Shown: positions 1 to 9,578 of the stretch, piece after piece
Layout: the number at the start of each line of letters is the position of its first letter
Position numbering within the stretch: position 1 is the stretch's first letter
NCBI GenBank assembly: GCA_013911885.1
Contig: JACESI010000001.1
Location: 1-64,000, forward strand
Source of the DNA: Hyphomicrobiales bacterium
GTDB lineage: Bacteria; Pseudomonadota; Alphaproteobacteria; Rhizobiales; JACESI01
Length of the DNA: 64,000 nt
Reading direction: 5' to 3'
Made by a program: the position numbers and the translations under genes
Notes under the pieces: model-generated
What the model was told of the DNA's origin: nothing
Databases searched by the model: none
What the model saw: the letters and a program-made list of their open reading frames with translations, nothing else

Positions 1-954
1 GCCTCGACGACACCGGCGCCCACGACCATGCCCGCAGCGCCGGCTGCCGCCAAGATGATGGCTGAAAACGAAATCAGCCCGCAGAACGTCAGCGGCAGCG
101 GTAAACGCGGCCAGATTCTTAAGGAGGACGTGCAGAGCGCGATAACCCACTCCGAGAGCAAGGCACCTGCGGCAGAAGCTGTTAAGGCGCCTGCGATGGC
201 CGCATCCGAAGTGCCGGCAGCCACAGCGCGCGTTTCTTCCGGCAAGGACGACGAGGCCCGCGAAGAGCGCGTGAAAATGACACGCCTGCGCCAGACCATT
301 GCACGCCGCCTGAAGGATGCCCAAAACACCGCCGCCATGCTGACCACCTATAACGAGGTCGACATGAAGCCGGTCATGGATCTGCGCAACCAGTACAAGG
401 ATCTTTTCGAGAAGAAGCATGGCGTGAAGCTCGGCTTCATGGGCTTCTTCACCAAGGCGGTCACCCATGCGCTGAAGGAGATCCCGGCGGTCAACGCGGA
501 AATCGACGGCACCGACATCATCTACAAGAATTATGCCCATATCGGCGTTGCGGTCGGCACACCAAAGGGCCTTGTGGTTCCGGTGGTGCGCAATGCCGAT
601 GACATGTCGATTGCCGAGATCGAAAAGGAAATCGGGCGCCTCGGTCTCGCCGGTCGCGACGGCAAACTCAGCATGGAAGACATGCAGGGCGGCACCTTCA
701 CGATTTCGAATGGCGGCGTCTACGGCTCGCTGATGTCGTCACCGATCCTCAATGCGCCGCAATCCGGCATTCTCGGCATGCATAAAATTCAGGATCGCCC
801 GGTCGTGGTTGGCGGACAGATCGTCATCCGCCCGATGATGTATCTGGCCCTGTCCTATGATCACCGGATCGTCGATGGCAAGGAAGCCGTGACATTCCTC
901 GTGCGTGTCAAGGAAAGCCTCGAAGACCCGCAGCGTCTCGTACTTGATCTCTAG
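1..954 (+). CDS. sucB: Dihydrolipoyllysine-residue succinyltransferase (2-oxoglutarate dehydrogenase E2), C-terminal part, truncated by window start
   Basis: Frame open from base 1. E3-binding motif ([29 protein letters not shown]) and catalytic C-terminus ([34 protein letters not shown]). Followed by lpdA. Confidence 0.95.
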   Translation, partial: ASTTPAPTTMPAAPAAAKMMAENEISPQNVSGSGKRGQILKEDVQSAITHSESKAPAAEAVKAPAMAASEVPAATARVSSGKDDEAREERVKMTRLRQTIARRLKDAQNTAAMLTTYNEVDMKPVMDLRNQYKDLFEKKHGVKLGFMGFFTKAVTHALKEIPAVNAEIDGTDIIYKNYAHIGVAVGTPKGLVVPVVRNADDMSIAEIEKEIGRLGLAGRDGKLSMEDMQGGTFTISNGGVYGSLMSSPILNAPQSGILGMHKIQDRPVVVGGQIVIRPMMYLALSYDHRIVDGKEAVTFLVRVKESLEDPQRLVLDL

Positions 955-1023
955 AGGTTTTGTCCGGCGGCGGTCGTTCAGCGGCGACCGCCTGATCCTG
1001 TGCCAAATCTGGAAGGAAACAGC

Positions 1024-2427
1024 ATGTCCCATGATCTCGTGGTAATTGGCAGCGGCCCCGGTGGTTATGTCTGCGCCATCAAGGCGGCACAACTCGGCCT
1101 CAAGGTTGCCGTTGTCGAAAAACGCCCGACTTTCGGCGGCACCTGTCTCAATATCGGCTGCATCCCCTCAAAGGCGTTGTTGCACGCCTCGGAGTTGTTT
1201 GCCGAAGCCGGACACAATTTCAAGGCGCTCGGCATCGACATTCCGGCTCCCCAACTCAACCTCAAGCAGATGATGGCGCACAAGGACAGCGTCGTTGAGG
1301 CGAACGTCTCCGGCGTTGCCTATCTGTTCAAGAAAAACAACATCGACAGCGTCATCGGCACTGGCAAAATTCTTGGTCCCGGCAAGGTCGAGGTGACCCC
1401 TGAATCGGGCGCGCCCCGTATCCTTGACTGCAAGAATATCGTGATCGCCACCGGCTCCGATGTCGCGGGCATTCCCGGTCTCAAGATCGCCATCGACGAG
1501 AAAGTCATCGTTTCCTCGACGGGAGCGCTGGAACTCGACCGCGTGCCGGAAAAAATCGTGGTTGTGGGTGGCGGCGTCATCGGCCTTGAACTCGGCTCGG
1601 TCTGGAACCGACTCGGCGCGGAAGTGACCGTAATCGAATATCTCGATAAAATTCTCGGCCCGATGGACGGTGAAGTCTCGAAACAATTCCTGCGCATGCT
1701 GAAAAAGCAGGGCATCAAGGTCGAACTCTCGGCCAAGGTCACCAATGTTGAGCGAACCGGGACAAGCGCGACCGTGACCTATGAGCCGGTCGCGGGTGGC
1801 AAGGCTGAAACGATCGGCGCCGACATCGTTCTGATCGCAACCGGGCGGGTGCCATATACAGCCGGACTTGGCCTTGAGGCGGCGGGCATCGCGACCGAGC
1901 GCGGCCGTGTCGTCATCGACCACGGCTACAAGACGAATGTCGACGGCATCTATGCAATTGGAGACGTGGTCGCAGGGCCGATGCTCGCCCACAAGGCCGA
2001 AGATGAAGGCGTTGCCGTTGCCGAAATTCTCACCGGCCAGCGCGGTCATGTGAATTATGATGTCATCCCGAGCGTTGTCTACACGATGCCGGAAGTAGCC
2101 TCCGTCGGCAGAACCGAGGAAGAGCTGAAAAAGGCGGACATCGCCTACAAGGCCGGAAAATTTCCGTTTACCGCGAATGGTCGCGCGCGTGCCATGCAGG
2201 CGACGGACGGCTTCGTCAAGGTGCTCGCGGATGCCAGGACCGATCGCGTTCTCGGGGTTCACATTGTTGGTTTCGGCGCGGGCGACATGATCCACGAGGC
2301 CGCGGTGCTGATGGAGTTTGGCGGCTCGTCCGAGGATCTGGGCCGCACCTGCCACGCCCACCCGACGCTCTCGGAAGCCGTGCGCGAGGCAGCGCTTGCA
2401 ACTTTCGCCAAGGCGATCCACATCTGA
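1024..2427 (+). CDS. lpdA: Dihydrolipoyl dehydrogenase (E3)
   Basis: FAD-binding GSGPGGYVCAIKAAQLG, redox-active GGTCLNIGCIPSKALL, C-terminal HAHPTLSEAVREAAL. Start taken at ATG 1024, not the upstream ORF start. Confidence 0.97.
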   Translation: MSHDLVVIGSGPGGYVCAIKAAQLGLKVAVVEKRPTFGGTCLNIGCIPSKALLHASELFAEAGHNFKALGIDIPAPQLNLKQMMAHKDSVVEANVSGVAYLFKKNNIDSVIGTGKILGPGKVEVTPESGAPRILDCKNIVIATGSDVAGIPGLKIAIDEKVIVSSTGALELDRVPEKIVVVGGGVIGLELGSVWNRLGAEVTVIEYLDKILGPMDGEVSKQFLRMLKKQGIKVELSAKVTNVERTGTSATVTYEPVAGGKAETIGADIVLIATGRVPYTAGLGLEAAGIATERGRVVIDHGYKTNVDGIYAIGDVVAGPMLAHKAEDEGVAVAEILTGQRGHVNYDVIPSVVYTMPEVASVGRTEEELKKADIAYKAGKFPFTANGRARAMQATDGFVKVLADARTDRVLGVHIVGFGAGDMIHEAAVLMEFGGSSEDLGRTCHAHPTLSEAVREAALATFAKAIHI

Positions 2428-2430
2428 CGA

Positions 2431-2850
2431 TCAATCCGCCGAGCGCACCAGAATATAGCTCTCCCGGGTGCTTTCGCGCTGATCGGAAATATAGTCGGTT
2501 TCAACAAGGACCCGCAGCCGCAGCCCCTGCTTCAGCACCATGATCCGGCGTTTTGCGGTAAAGGTCTGAAAATTCGCAACCAGAACCCCCTCGGCATCAA
2601 TCCGTCCGCCAACCCAGCCCCAGGTACACTTACGCGGTCTGCAGGTCTCAAGCGCCCGTATCGCGATGGCACCATGCGGGTTCTCGGTATCGCAGGTACC
2701 GCGGATATCAAGAGCGGCGAGGGTCTTTATCTCCTCGCGGATATTCTTCCAGCTGCCATCGAAATCGCGAGCCGCGCATTCCCCTGTCGCACCAGGTGCG
2801 TCTGTATTTGAAAAGGCCAGGAAAATGACTGCGCTCGCGATGCGTTTCAT
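2431..2850 (-). CDS. Hypothetical secreted protein (139 aa)
   Basis: Signal-peptide-like N-terminus (MKRIASAVIFLAFSNTDAPGATG) and paired Cys residues. No family recognised. Confidence 0.6.
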   Translation of the reverse strand: MKRIASAVIFLAFSNTDAPGATGECAARDFDGSWKNIREEIKTLAALDIRGTCDTENPHGAIAIRALETCRPRKCTWGWVGGRIDAEGVLVANFQTFTAKRRIMVLKQGLRLRVLVETDYISDQRESTRESYILVRSAD

Positions 2851-2859
2851 CCTCTCCTC

Positions 2860-3810
2860 TCAAGCCCGCGGATGGGCTTTTTCATAGATTGCGGCAAGGT
2901 GTTCCATGTCGACGCCCGTATAGACCTGCGTCGTTGAGAGGCTCGCATGGCCAAGCAGTTCCTGAATGGTCCTGAGATCGCCGCCGCGGCTGAGAAGATG
3001 GGTCGCGAAGGAATGACGCAGCGCGTGCGGCGTGGCGGTCGGCGGCAGGCCAAGCGCCCAGCGCATCCGCTCCATGGCCTTCTGCACCAGACGCGGATCA
3101 AGCGCGCCTCCGCGCGCGCCGCGAAACAGCGGCCCGTCCTTCGGCAGGGTAATCGGGCATAAATGGATATAGACGGCAATCGCTTCAGAAATAGCAGGCA
3201 AAAGCGGCACGACCCGCTCCTTGCCACCCTTGCCGGTCACCCGCATCGCGCGGTTATGCGGGGCCGGTGCATCACCGCGCTTCAGCGACAAGGCTTCTGA
3301 AATACGCAAGCCCGCGCCATAGCATAGCGTGAGAACGGCTGCGTCACGGGCGGCAATCCACGGTTCTTCTGCGCCCTGATCAGCAAAGGACACAACCCGG
3401 CAAGACTGTATTTCGCTCAGCGGTTTCGGCAGGGTCTTCGGCCGCTTCGGGCTTCGGATCGCGCTGAAGGCGGAGGCATTAATCATGCCGTTGCGTTCAA
3501 GATAGCGAGCGAGGGAGCGGATGCCGGACAGCGACCGTCCGACACTGCGCGCCCCAGCACCACCGGCGCGGCGGTGGGCGAGAAAGGCCCTGAGATCGGC
3601 CGCTTTGAGATGCCCTATATCGCGGATCGTGGGCGACGCGCCAAGATGTCCCGTCAGGAAGGAAAGAAACTGGGTGACATCGCGGTCATAGGCCTCAAGC
3701 GTGTTCGCAGCGACCATGCGCTCGGTGACCAGCGACATCCGCCAGCGCCCGCAGGCGGCGGCAAGATCAGGCGCGGCAACAACGAGAAAAGGCTCTGGTT
3801 TCCGGGTCAT
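2860..3810 (-). CDS. xerC: Site-specific tyrosine recombinase XerC
   Basis: Tyrosine recombinase motifs (CYGAGLRISEALSL, HALRHSFATHLLSRGGDLRTIQELLGHASLSTTQVYT). Start MTRKPEP preferred; the ORF extends to 3888. Confidence 0.93.
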   Translation of the reverse strand: MTRKPEPFLVVAAPDLAAACGRWRMSLVTERMVAANTLEAYDRDVTQFLSFLTGHLGASPTIRDIGHLKAADLRAFLAHRRAGGAGARSVGRSLSGIRSLARYLERNGMINASAFSAIRSPKRPKTLPKPLSEIQSCRVVSFADQGAEEPWIAARDAAVLTLCYGAGLRISEALSLKRGDAPAPHNRAMRVTGKGGKERVVPLLPAISEAIAVYIHLCPITLPKDGPLFRGARGGALDPRLVQKAMERMRWALGLPPTATPHALRHSFATHLLSRGGDLRTIQELLGHASLSTTQVYTGVDMEHLAAIYEKAHPRA

Positions 3811-3911
3811 TTTATCAGTCTGCCCGATCAAAATTAAGCGGGGATGAATAACCCTTTGAGGAGAGCAAAAGCGATGATAATAAGGCAAAAGTCGAGGGAG
3901 AGACCAGCCGC

Positions 3912-4304
3912 ATGTACCGGGCGATTACTCACAATATCAAAGTTGAAGTCGAGCCTGTCTATCTCGACCATAAGTCTAATCCGGACGAAAAACACTATTT
4001 CTGGGCCTATCGCGTCGAGATTCACAATCTCAGCCAGGTGACGGTTCAACTGCGCGACCGCTACTGGAAAATCGCAGACGGCAACGGCCATATCGAGGAA
4101 GTGCGCGGGGCGGGCGTGGTCGGCGAACAGCCGATACTTCAACCGGGCGAGAGCTTTGAATATACCAGCGGCTGCCCGCTTGCGACGCCGAGCGGCTTCA
4201 TGATGGGCAGTTACACGATGGTGAGCGAGGACGGCGGCGAATTTGACGTCGACATCCCCGCCTTCTCCCTCGACATTCCCGACGAACCCCGCTTGCTGAA
4301 CTGA
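3912..4304 (+). CDS. apaG: ApaG domain protein
   Basis: YFWAYRVEIHNLSQVTVQLRDRYWKI and GEQPILQPGESFEYTSGCPLATPSGFMMGSY are characteristic of ApaG. Confidence 0.95.
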   Translation: MYRAITHNIKVEVEPVYLDHKSNPDEKHYFWAYRVEIHNLSQVTVQLRDRYWKIADGNGHIEEVRGAGVVGEQPILQPGESFEYTSGCPLATPSGFMMGSYTMVSEDGGEFDVDIPAFSLDIPDEPRLLN

Positions 4305-4388
4305 TCGAGACCATGTGGTTTTCCCGCTATAAGCCTGCAAGGCAAACAAAGACCATACGGGCAAAGGGGATTCGAAAAGGCAATACTT

Positions 4389-5837
4389 GTGATTGACCTG
4401 CGCCCTATCCTTCTGGTGACCGGTCTCCTCGTCGCGATTTTCGGCGTCTCGATGTTTGTTCCCGCCCTTTTCGATCTCGTGCATGGCAACGAAGATTGGC
4501 GTGTGTTCACGGCGTCGGGTCTGATTGTGAGCCTGATCGGCCTCGGCCTCTTTGCCGCCTGCCGGGGGCATAAGGGCGTTTTGAACCTGCGCCAGGTATT
4601 TTTGATGTCCGTGCTGATCTGGGTTGTGCTGAGCGCCGTCAGCGCCTTGCCGCTTTACTGGTCAAGCCTGATCGACACCTACACGGACGCCTTTTTCGAA
4701 TCAATGTCAGGCCTCACCACGACCGGCTCCACGGTGATGGTGAATCTCGATAGCGCACCCCCCGGCATCCTGATCTGGCGCGGCATGCTGCAATGGTTCG
4801 GCGGCCTCGGCATAATTGTCATGGCAGTCTCGATCCTGCCGATGCTTCAGGTCGGCGGCATGCAGCTTTTCCGGGCGGAGGGCTTCGACACGGCGGAAAA
4901 AATTCTGCCGAGCGCCACCCAGATTTCCGGCAGCCTGACCGCCATCTATGTCGGCCTCACCGTGCTCTGCAGCATCCTTCTGATGATGGCGGGCATGACG
5001 CCATTTGATTCTTTCGTTCATGCAATGACGACAATTGCAACCGGCGGCTTCTCGACCCGCGACGCCTCGATCGGCGCCTTCGATAGTGCGCCGATTGATC
5101 TCATCATTGCCGCTTTCATGATTTTGGGGTCGCTGCCCTTTCTGCTTTTCATAAAAATGGCACAGGGCGACCTTCTGGCTCTGACCAAGGATTCCCAGGT
5201 TCGGGCCTTTCTCGGCACACTTGCGGGATTTATCATCCTCGTCACGGCGCTTCAGATCGCCGACGAAAAACATTTCGGCCTCGAGGCCCTGCGCCACGCG
5301 CTTTTCAACGTGGTGTCGATCATGACCGGCACAGGCTTTACGACCAAGGACTACGCAAGCTGGGGCGGGTTCTCATCCGCCATTTTTTTCTTCCTGATGT
5401 TCATTGGCGGCTGCGCTGGATCGACATCCTGCGGCGTCAAGATATTCCGCTGGCAGGTTCTTTTCGAAGACCTCAAGCAGCATGTGAACAGCATCGTCTA
5501 TCCGCATGGGGTCTTTGTCAAACGCTACAATGGCCGTGAATTGCCGGATAAGGTCTCGCTCGCGGTGATGAGTTTCTTCTTTCTCTATATCTCGAGCTTT
5601 GTGGTTCTGGCCGGGCTTCTGAGCCTTACCGGAATGGACAGTGTGTCCGCCCTATCAGGGGCAGCGACAGCAGTTTCCAATGTCGGGCCGGGACTGGGCG
5701 ACATGATCGGCCCGGCAGGCAATTTCGCGGCGGTGAACGACACCGCGAAATGGCTCCTTTCCCTCGGGATGCTCCTTGGCCGTCTGGAATTCTTTACTGT
5801 TCTGGTCCTTCTAATGCCGGCCTTCTGGCGGAGTTGA
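4389..5837 (+). CDS. trkH: Potassium uptake protein, TrkH family
   Basis: SMSGLTTTGSTV, TTIATGGFSTRDASIGAFDS and C-terminal LLGRLEFFTVLVLLMPAFWR are typical of TrkH. Confidence 0.93.
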   Translation: MIDLRPILLVTGLLVAIFGVSMFVPALFDLVHGNEDWRVFTASGLIVSLIGLGLFAACRGHKGVLNLRQVFLMSVLIWVVLSAVSALPLYWSSLIDTYTDAFFESMSGLTTTGSTVMVNLDSAPPGILIWRGMLQWFGGLGIIVMAVSILPMLQVGGMQLFRAEGFDTAEKILPSATQISGSLTAIYVGLTVLCSILLMMAGMTPFDSFVHAMTTIATGGFSTRDASIGAFDSAPIDLIIAAFMILGSLPFLLFIKMAQGDLLALTKDSQVRAFLGTLAGFIILVTALQIADEKHFGLEALRHALFNVVSIMTGTGFTTKDYASWGGFSSAIFFFLMFIGGCAGSTSCGVKIFRWQVLFEDLKQHVNSIVYPHGVFVKRYNGRELPDKVSLAVMSFFFLYISSFVVLAGLLSLTGMDSVSALSGAATAVSNVGPGLGDMIGPAGNFAAVNDTAKWLLSLGMLLGRLEFFTVLVLLMPAFWRS

Positions 5838-8800
5838 AGCTGCCGCCCGGCGTCTTTCCGGGTGCAGTCAGTCTCGCCGCTTTCCCCTCATCTGGTGTTA
5901 TCGTTGCGGTGCCGTAGAATACCACGGACATGAACCCTTTGACATCGCGGCCAATGCCAAGAAGGCTCGGCACCAGAAACAGCACCAGCATGGTTGCATA
6001 GGCAAGCCCGAAGACAATCGTAATCACCATCGGCAGCAGGAATTGCGCCTGCCTGCTCGTCTCGAACATGAGCGGCGTCAGACCACCGATCGTCGAGAGC
6101 GACGTCAGGAGCACGGCCCGCAACCGATCACGACTGGCGCCGATAGCGGCCTCGTCAATACTGTCGCCGAGTTTGAGACGCTCCTGGAAACGGCTCACCA
6201 AAATGAGAGAGTCATTGACAAGAATGCCGGTCAGTCCAAGCATTCCGACAAAGGAAAGGATCGTCAGCTTAAAGCCGAGAAGATAATGGCCGACGACGCC
6301 GCCCACCACGCCAAAAGGAATGATCATCATCACGGCGAGCGGCGCCAGATAGGAGCCGAACACCCAGGCGAGAATGATATAAATCATCGTGAGCGCAAGA
6401 ACGACACCAATCCTGAGATCGGCAAAGGCATCCGCCCGCTCCTTGTCCTTGCCGTCATAGCGATAACTGATGCCATAGCGCGACGTGATCGCGCGAAGGC
6501 TACCGGTCGACTCCATCTCCTCGATCACGTCGAGCGTGCTGGTGATTGCATTGTTGATATCAGCGGTAACCGAAACGGTGAGTTTGCCGTCCTTGCGCTG
6601 AAGGGCGGCAAAACCCTGGCTCTCGCGGATCACGACAACTTCACCGAGAGGCACGAAATTGCCGGCTGGCGTACGGATCTGGAATTCACGCAGCGCGGCC
6701 GTACCCTGCGGCGGCAGATCCTGCTTGATCCTAAGGGTCACCTCATCGTCGCCTTCCGCCATACGCTGGGCGATTGCGCCCTCATAGGCACTGCGCACCT
6801 GACGGCCGACCGCATCGATGGAAAGACCAAGCGTGCGGCCTCGGTCATTGAGATCAAGGGTGATTTCCGGCTTGCCATAGGGCAGATTGTCTTCAACACC
6901 GGATACACCCGGGATAGCGGCAATGAGTTGCACCACTTCGCCCGCTGCCTTTTTAAGAACATCAACCGGCCCATCCTGCAACTGAATGTCAATATCGCGC
7001 CCCGGTGACCCGCCGCGACGCTCCGAAATCGAAAAACTCTTGAGGCCCGGAATATCCGGCACTGCCTTTTTCCATGCCTGGACGATCACTGGCGTGCGGG
7101 TTTTGCGCTTCTCGGAAACCGTGAGGGCCATCGTGATTTCCGCTACATTCTGTCCGCGATTGACCCCCGCCTGACCGTAATTGATCAACACGCTTTCGAT
7201 GAATTTCTCGCCATTGCCGACTTTCGCTTCAAGCGTCTGCGTCGATTGCTCGAGTTCGGCCAGAATTTCAAGCGCACGCGGGCGCGGTATGCCTGTGTTG
7301 AAAACCACATTGCCCGTGATGGACTCTGCCTCAGGCGTCGGGAAGAAACTGAAGCCAATCTTGCCACCCCGCACCATACCGATCGCGCCGACCATGATCG
7401 AGGCAGCACAAAGTGCGACCGTGACATAGCGCCACTTGTAGGAAAGCTTCAGGAGCGCCGTGAACGGATGATCCCGGAAACCGGCAAAACCTGCATCAAA
7501 GAAGCGGCGCACCGGATTTTCCCGCCCGCCAAAGCGCTGGGATCGCCGGGACCGCCGCAAGGACAAGCCATAAAGAATTGCTTCGATCATCCCGCCGACA
7601 ATGAACGCGAAGAGACCGATCGCAACCGGCGTGTAGGGCCCAGGAAGAAGCCCGCCCACCCATTGCGCGATCGGGATTGCCGTCTCAATGAAGAGCGCCA
7701 GCCCTTCAAGCAATCCGTTGAAAACGTGTGAGGCAAGCGTTGAAAGCCACGAAAAAGCAAGGTTGAGGCTCGCCAGAACCGGTGCGAGGAGCAGTTGCAC
7801 AAGATCGAAGAATTTGATCAGGAGCGTTGCGCCGACGCCCGTTGCAGCCACGAAGGAAACCCAGCTCGGCTGGTTCCACCAGTCCGAAAAGACCTCAGCC
7901 GGCGAGGCAAAGCCCGCAACAGCGCCGCCCGCGGTGCGGATAAGATCACCAACCGCCCAGGCATCCGCCTTCTGGCTGACGACGGCAAGCGCCGCGATCA
8001 GAAGCGAGATCGAAAACTGTCGCCAGGGCGACCAGTGGCGTTGCGCCCGCTCAGCAAGGGAATGTGCGAGATGACCGGGCAGGATCAGGAAACATTCGAT
8101 CAGACTAGCGGTCAGCGCGCAGATGACCACGATCGGGATGACACTCATGATTTGGCCTATTGTATCGCCAATGAGAAGGATCGGCCCGAATGCAGCAGCA
8201 GTCGTGAGGCTCGCCGCTACCACCGGCCAGACCATCCGCCCCGCGCCGCGCTCTGCTGCGAGCAGCGCGGAATCGCCGTGCGCAAAGCGGGTCGCGGTAT
8301 GCTCGCCCACCACAATCGCATCATCGACAATGATCCCGAGCATCATGAGAAGCGCAAACAGCGACACCATGTTGATGGATTGTCCGAGAATCAGCATCAC
8401 CGCGAGCGTCGCGGCAATCGCGACAGGAATGCCCGCCGTCACCCAGAAGGCGACCCGGCCATTGAGAAATACGAAAAGCACCGCAATGACGAGCACAAGC
8501 CCGCCAAGACCATTTTTGATCAGGAGTTGAATACGCGCCCGCAGCGCATCCGGGCGGCTCGATTCAGCCGTGATTTCAAGTGTCTTCGGGAAGGTCTGGC
8601 GGGCTTCGGCGATATAGGTTTCGACGATTTCAGACATTTTGAGCGCATCGCTCATTTCCGCCCGGTCGACCTGCAGCGAAATCGCGGGATTGCCATTGAC
8701 GAGGCTGCGCGCCTGGTTCTTATCATAGGCGCGCTCGACCGTGCCGATATCGCCAAGCGTCAGCCGTTCGCCGGTTTCCGCCGCCTGAATCTCCATTTCC

Positions 8801-9561
8801 CGCAGCCGTTTCACGTCGCCGTCCTCGCCGATCGTACGCAATTGCCGGTCAATCGAGCCCTGAAGGTCGCCGGAGGGAAGATCGCGGGTGTTGTCGCCGA
8901 GAACTGTCGCGACGTCGTCAATCGTCATACCAAGCTGGCGAAGCACCGCAGGGGGTATGTCGACATGGACTTCCTGATCGCGCAAACCGGTGAATTTCAC
9001 CTGATCGACACCACGCGCCAGAAGATCGTCACGCATTCGCTTCGCGAAGGCGCGGATGGTCGATTCTGGAAAAGGCCCGTGCAGGGTCACCGTCGCTACC
9101 CGGTCAAAGAAACGGCCGACGGTTATTTCAGGATCTTCAGAATCTTCCGGAAGCGTCTGAATGGCATCAAGCGCCGATTGGATATCGGCCTCCGCTTCCT
9201 TGAGATCCGCCGATTCGGCGTATTCGAGCGTGATCGCCGCGCCGCCTTCGCGGGCAACGGAATCGATCTTTTTCACATCTTCCAGAAAACGCAGTTGCGG
9301 CTCCACAGCGGCCAGAATATTGGCCTCCACATCCTCCGCGCTCGCACCCGGCCAATTGATGTTGACGACAATCCGATCGACGATGAAATTCGGGAAAAAC
9401 TGGGTGTTGAGCTTCTGAGCGGCGAACAATCCGGCGATCAGAAGAACCACCATCAGAAGATTTGCCGCATTCGGATGGCGCGCGAACAGGCGTACCAGAC
9501 TGCCAATTTCGCCGTTCTCATTCGCCCTTTCCGGCTCATTGCTGGTCTCGCGATCGTTCAT
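5794..9561 (-). CDS. RND family efflux transporter permease (AcrB/MdtC-like, 1255 aa, with central insertion)
   Basis: RND motifs (FPNFIVDRIVVNINWPGASAEDVE, GIIVDDAIVVGEH, GLTGILVNDSLILVSRF). Paired with an upstream membrane-fusion protein gene. Confidence 0.93.
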   Translation of the reverse strand: MNDRETSNEPERANENGEIGSLVRLFARHPNAANLLMVVLLIAGLFAAQKLNTQFFPNFIVDRIVVNINWPGASAEDVEANILAAVEPQLRFLEDVKKIDSVAREGGAAITLEYAESADLKEAEADIQSALDAIQTLPEDSEDPEITVGRFFDRVATVTLHGPFPESTIRAFAKRMRDDLLARGVDQVKFTGLRDQEVHVDIPPAVLRQLGMTIDDVATVLGDNTRDLPSGDLQGSIDRQLRTIGEDGDVKRLREMEIQAAETGERLTLGDIGTVERAYDKNQARSLVNGNPAISLQVDRAEMSDALKMSEIVETYIAEARQTFPKTLEITAESSRPDALRARIQLLIKNGLGGLVLVIAVLFVFLNGRVAFWVTAGIPVAIAATLAVMLILGQSINMVSLFALLMMLGIIVDDAIVVGEHTATRFAHGDSALLAAERGAGRMVWPVVAASLTTAAAFGPILLIGDTIGQIMSVIPIVVICALTASLIECFLILPGHLAHSLAERAQRHWSPWRQFSISLLIAALAVVSQKADAWAVGDLIRTAGGAVAGFASPAEVFSDWWNQPSWVSFVAATGVGATLLIKFFDLVQLLLAPVLASLNLAFSWLSTLASHVFNGLLEGLALFIETAIPIAQWVGGLLPGPYTPVAIGLFAFIVGGMIEAILYGLSLRRSRRSQRFGGRENPVRRFFDAGFAGFRDHPFTALLKLSYKWRYVTVALCAASIMVGAIGMVRGGKIGFSFFPTPEAESITGNVVFNTGIPRPRALEILAELEQSTQTLEAKVGNGEKFIESVLINYGQAGVNRGQNVAEITMALTVSEKRKTRTPVIVQAWKKAVPDIPGLKSFSISERRGGSPGRDIDIQLQDGPVDVLKKAAGEVVQLIAAIPGVSGVEDNLPYGKPEITLDLNDRGRTLGLSIDAVGRQVRSAYEGAIAQRMAEGDDEVTLRIKQDLPPQGTAALREFQIRTPAGNFVPLGEVVVIRESQGFAALQRKDGKLTVSVTADINNAITSTLDVIEEMESTGSLRAITSRYGISYRYDGKDKERADAFADLRIGVVLALTMIYIILAWVFGSYLAPLAVMMIIPFGVVGGVVGHYLLGFKLTILSFVGMLGLTGILVNDSLILVSRFQERLKLGDSIDEAAIGASRDRLRAVLLTSLSTIGGLTPLMFETSRQAQFLLPMVITIVFGLAYATMLVLFLVPSLLGIGRDVKGFMSVVFYGTATITPDEGKAARLTAPGKTPGGSFNSARRPALEGPEQ

Positions 9562-9578
9562 GATGTGGTCGCGCTCCC

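Noticed and set aside
1168-2421. 417-aa minus-strand ORF inside lpdA
   Set aside because: Antisense to lpdA, codon-aligned artefact.
2860-3810. xerC considered as an integrase of a mobile element
   Set aside because: It has the size and motifs of housekeeping XerC, with no flanking att repeats, tRNA or cargo genes.
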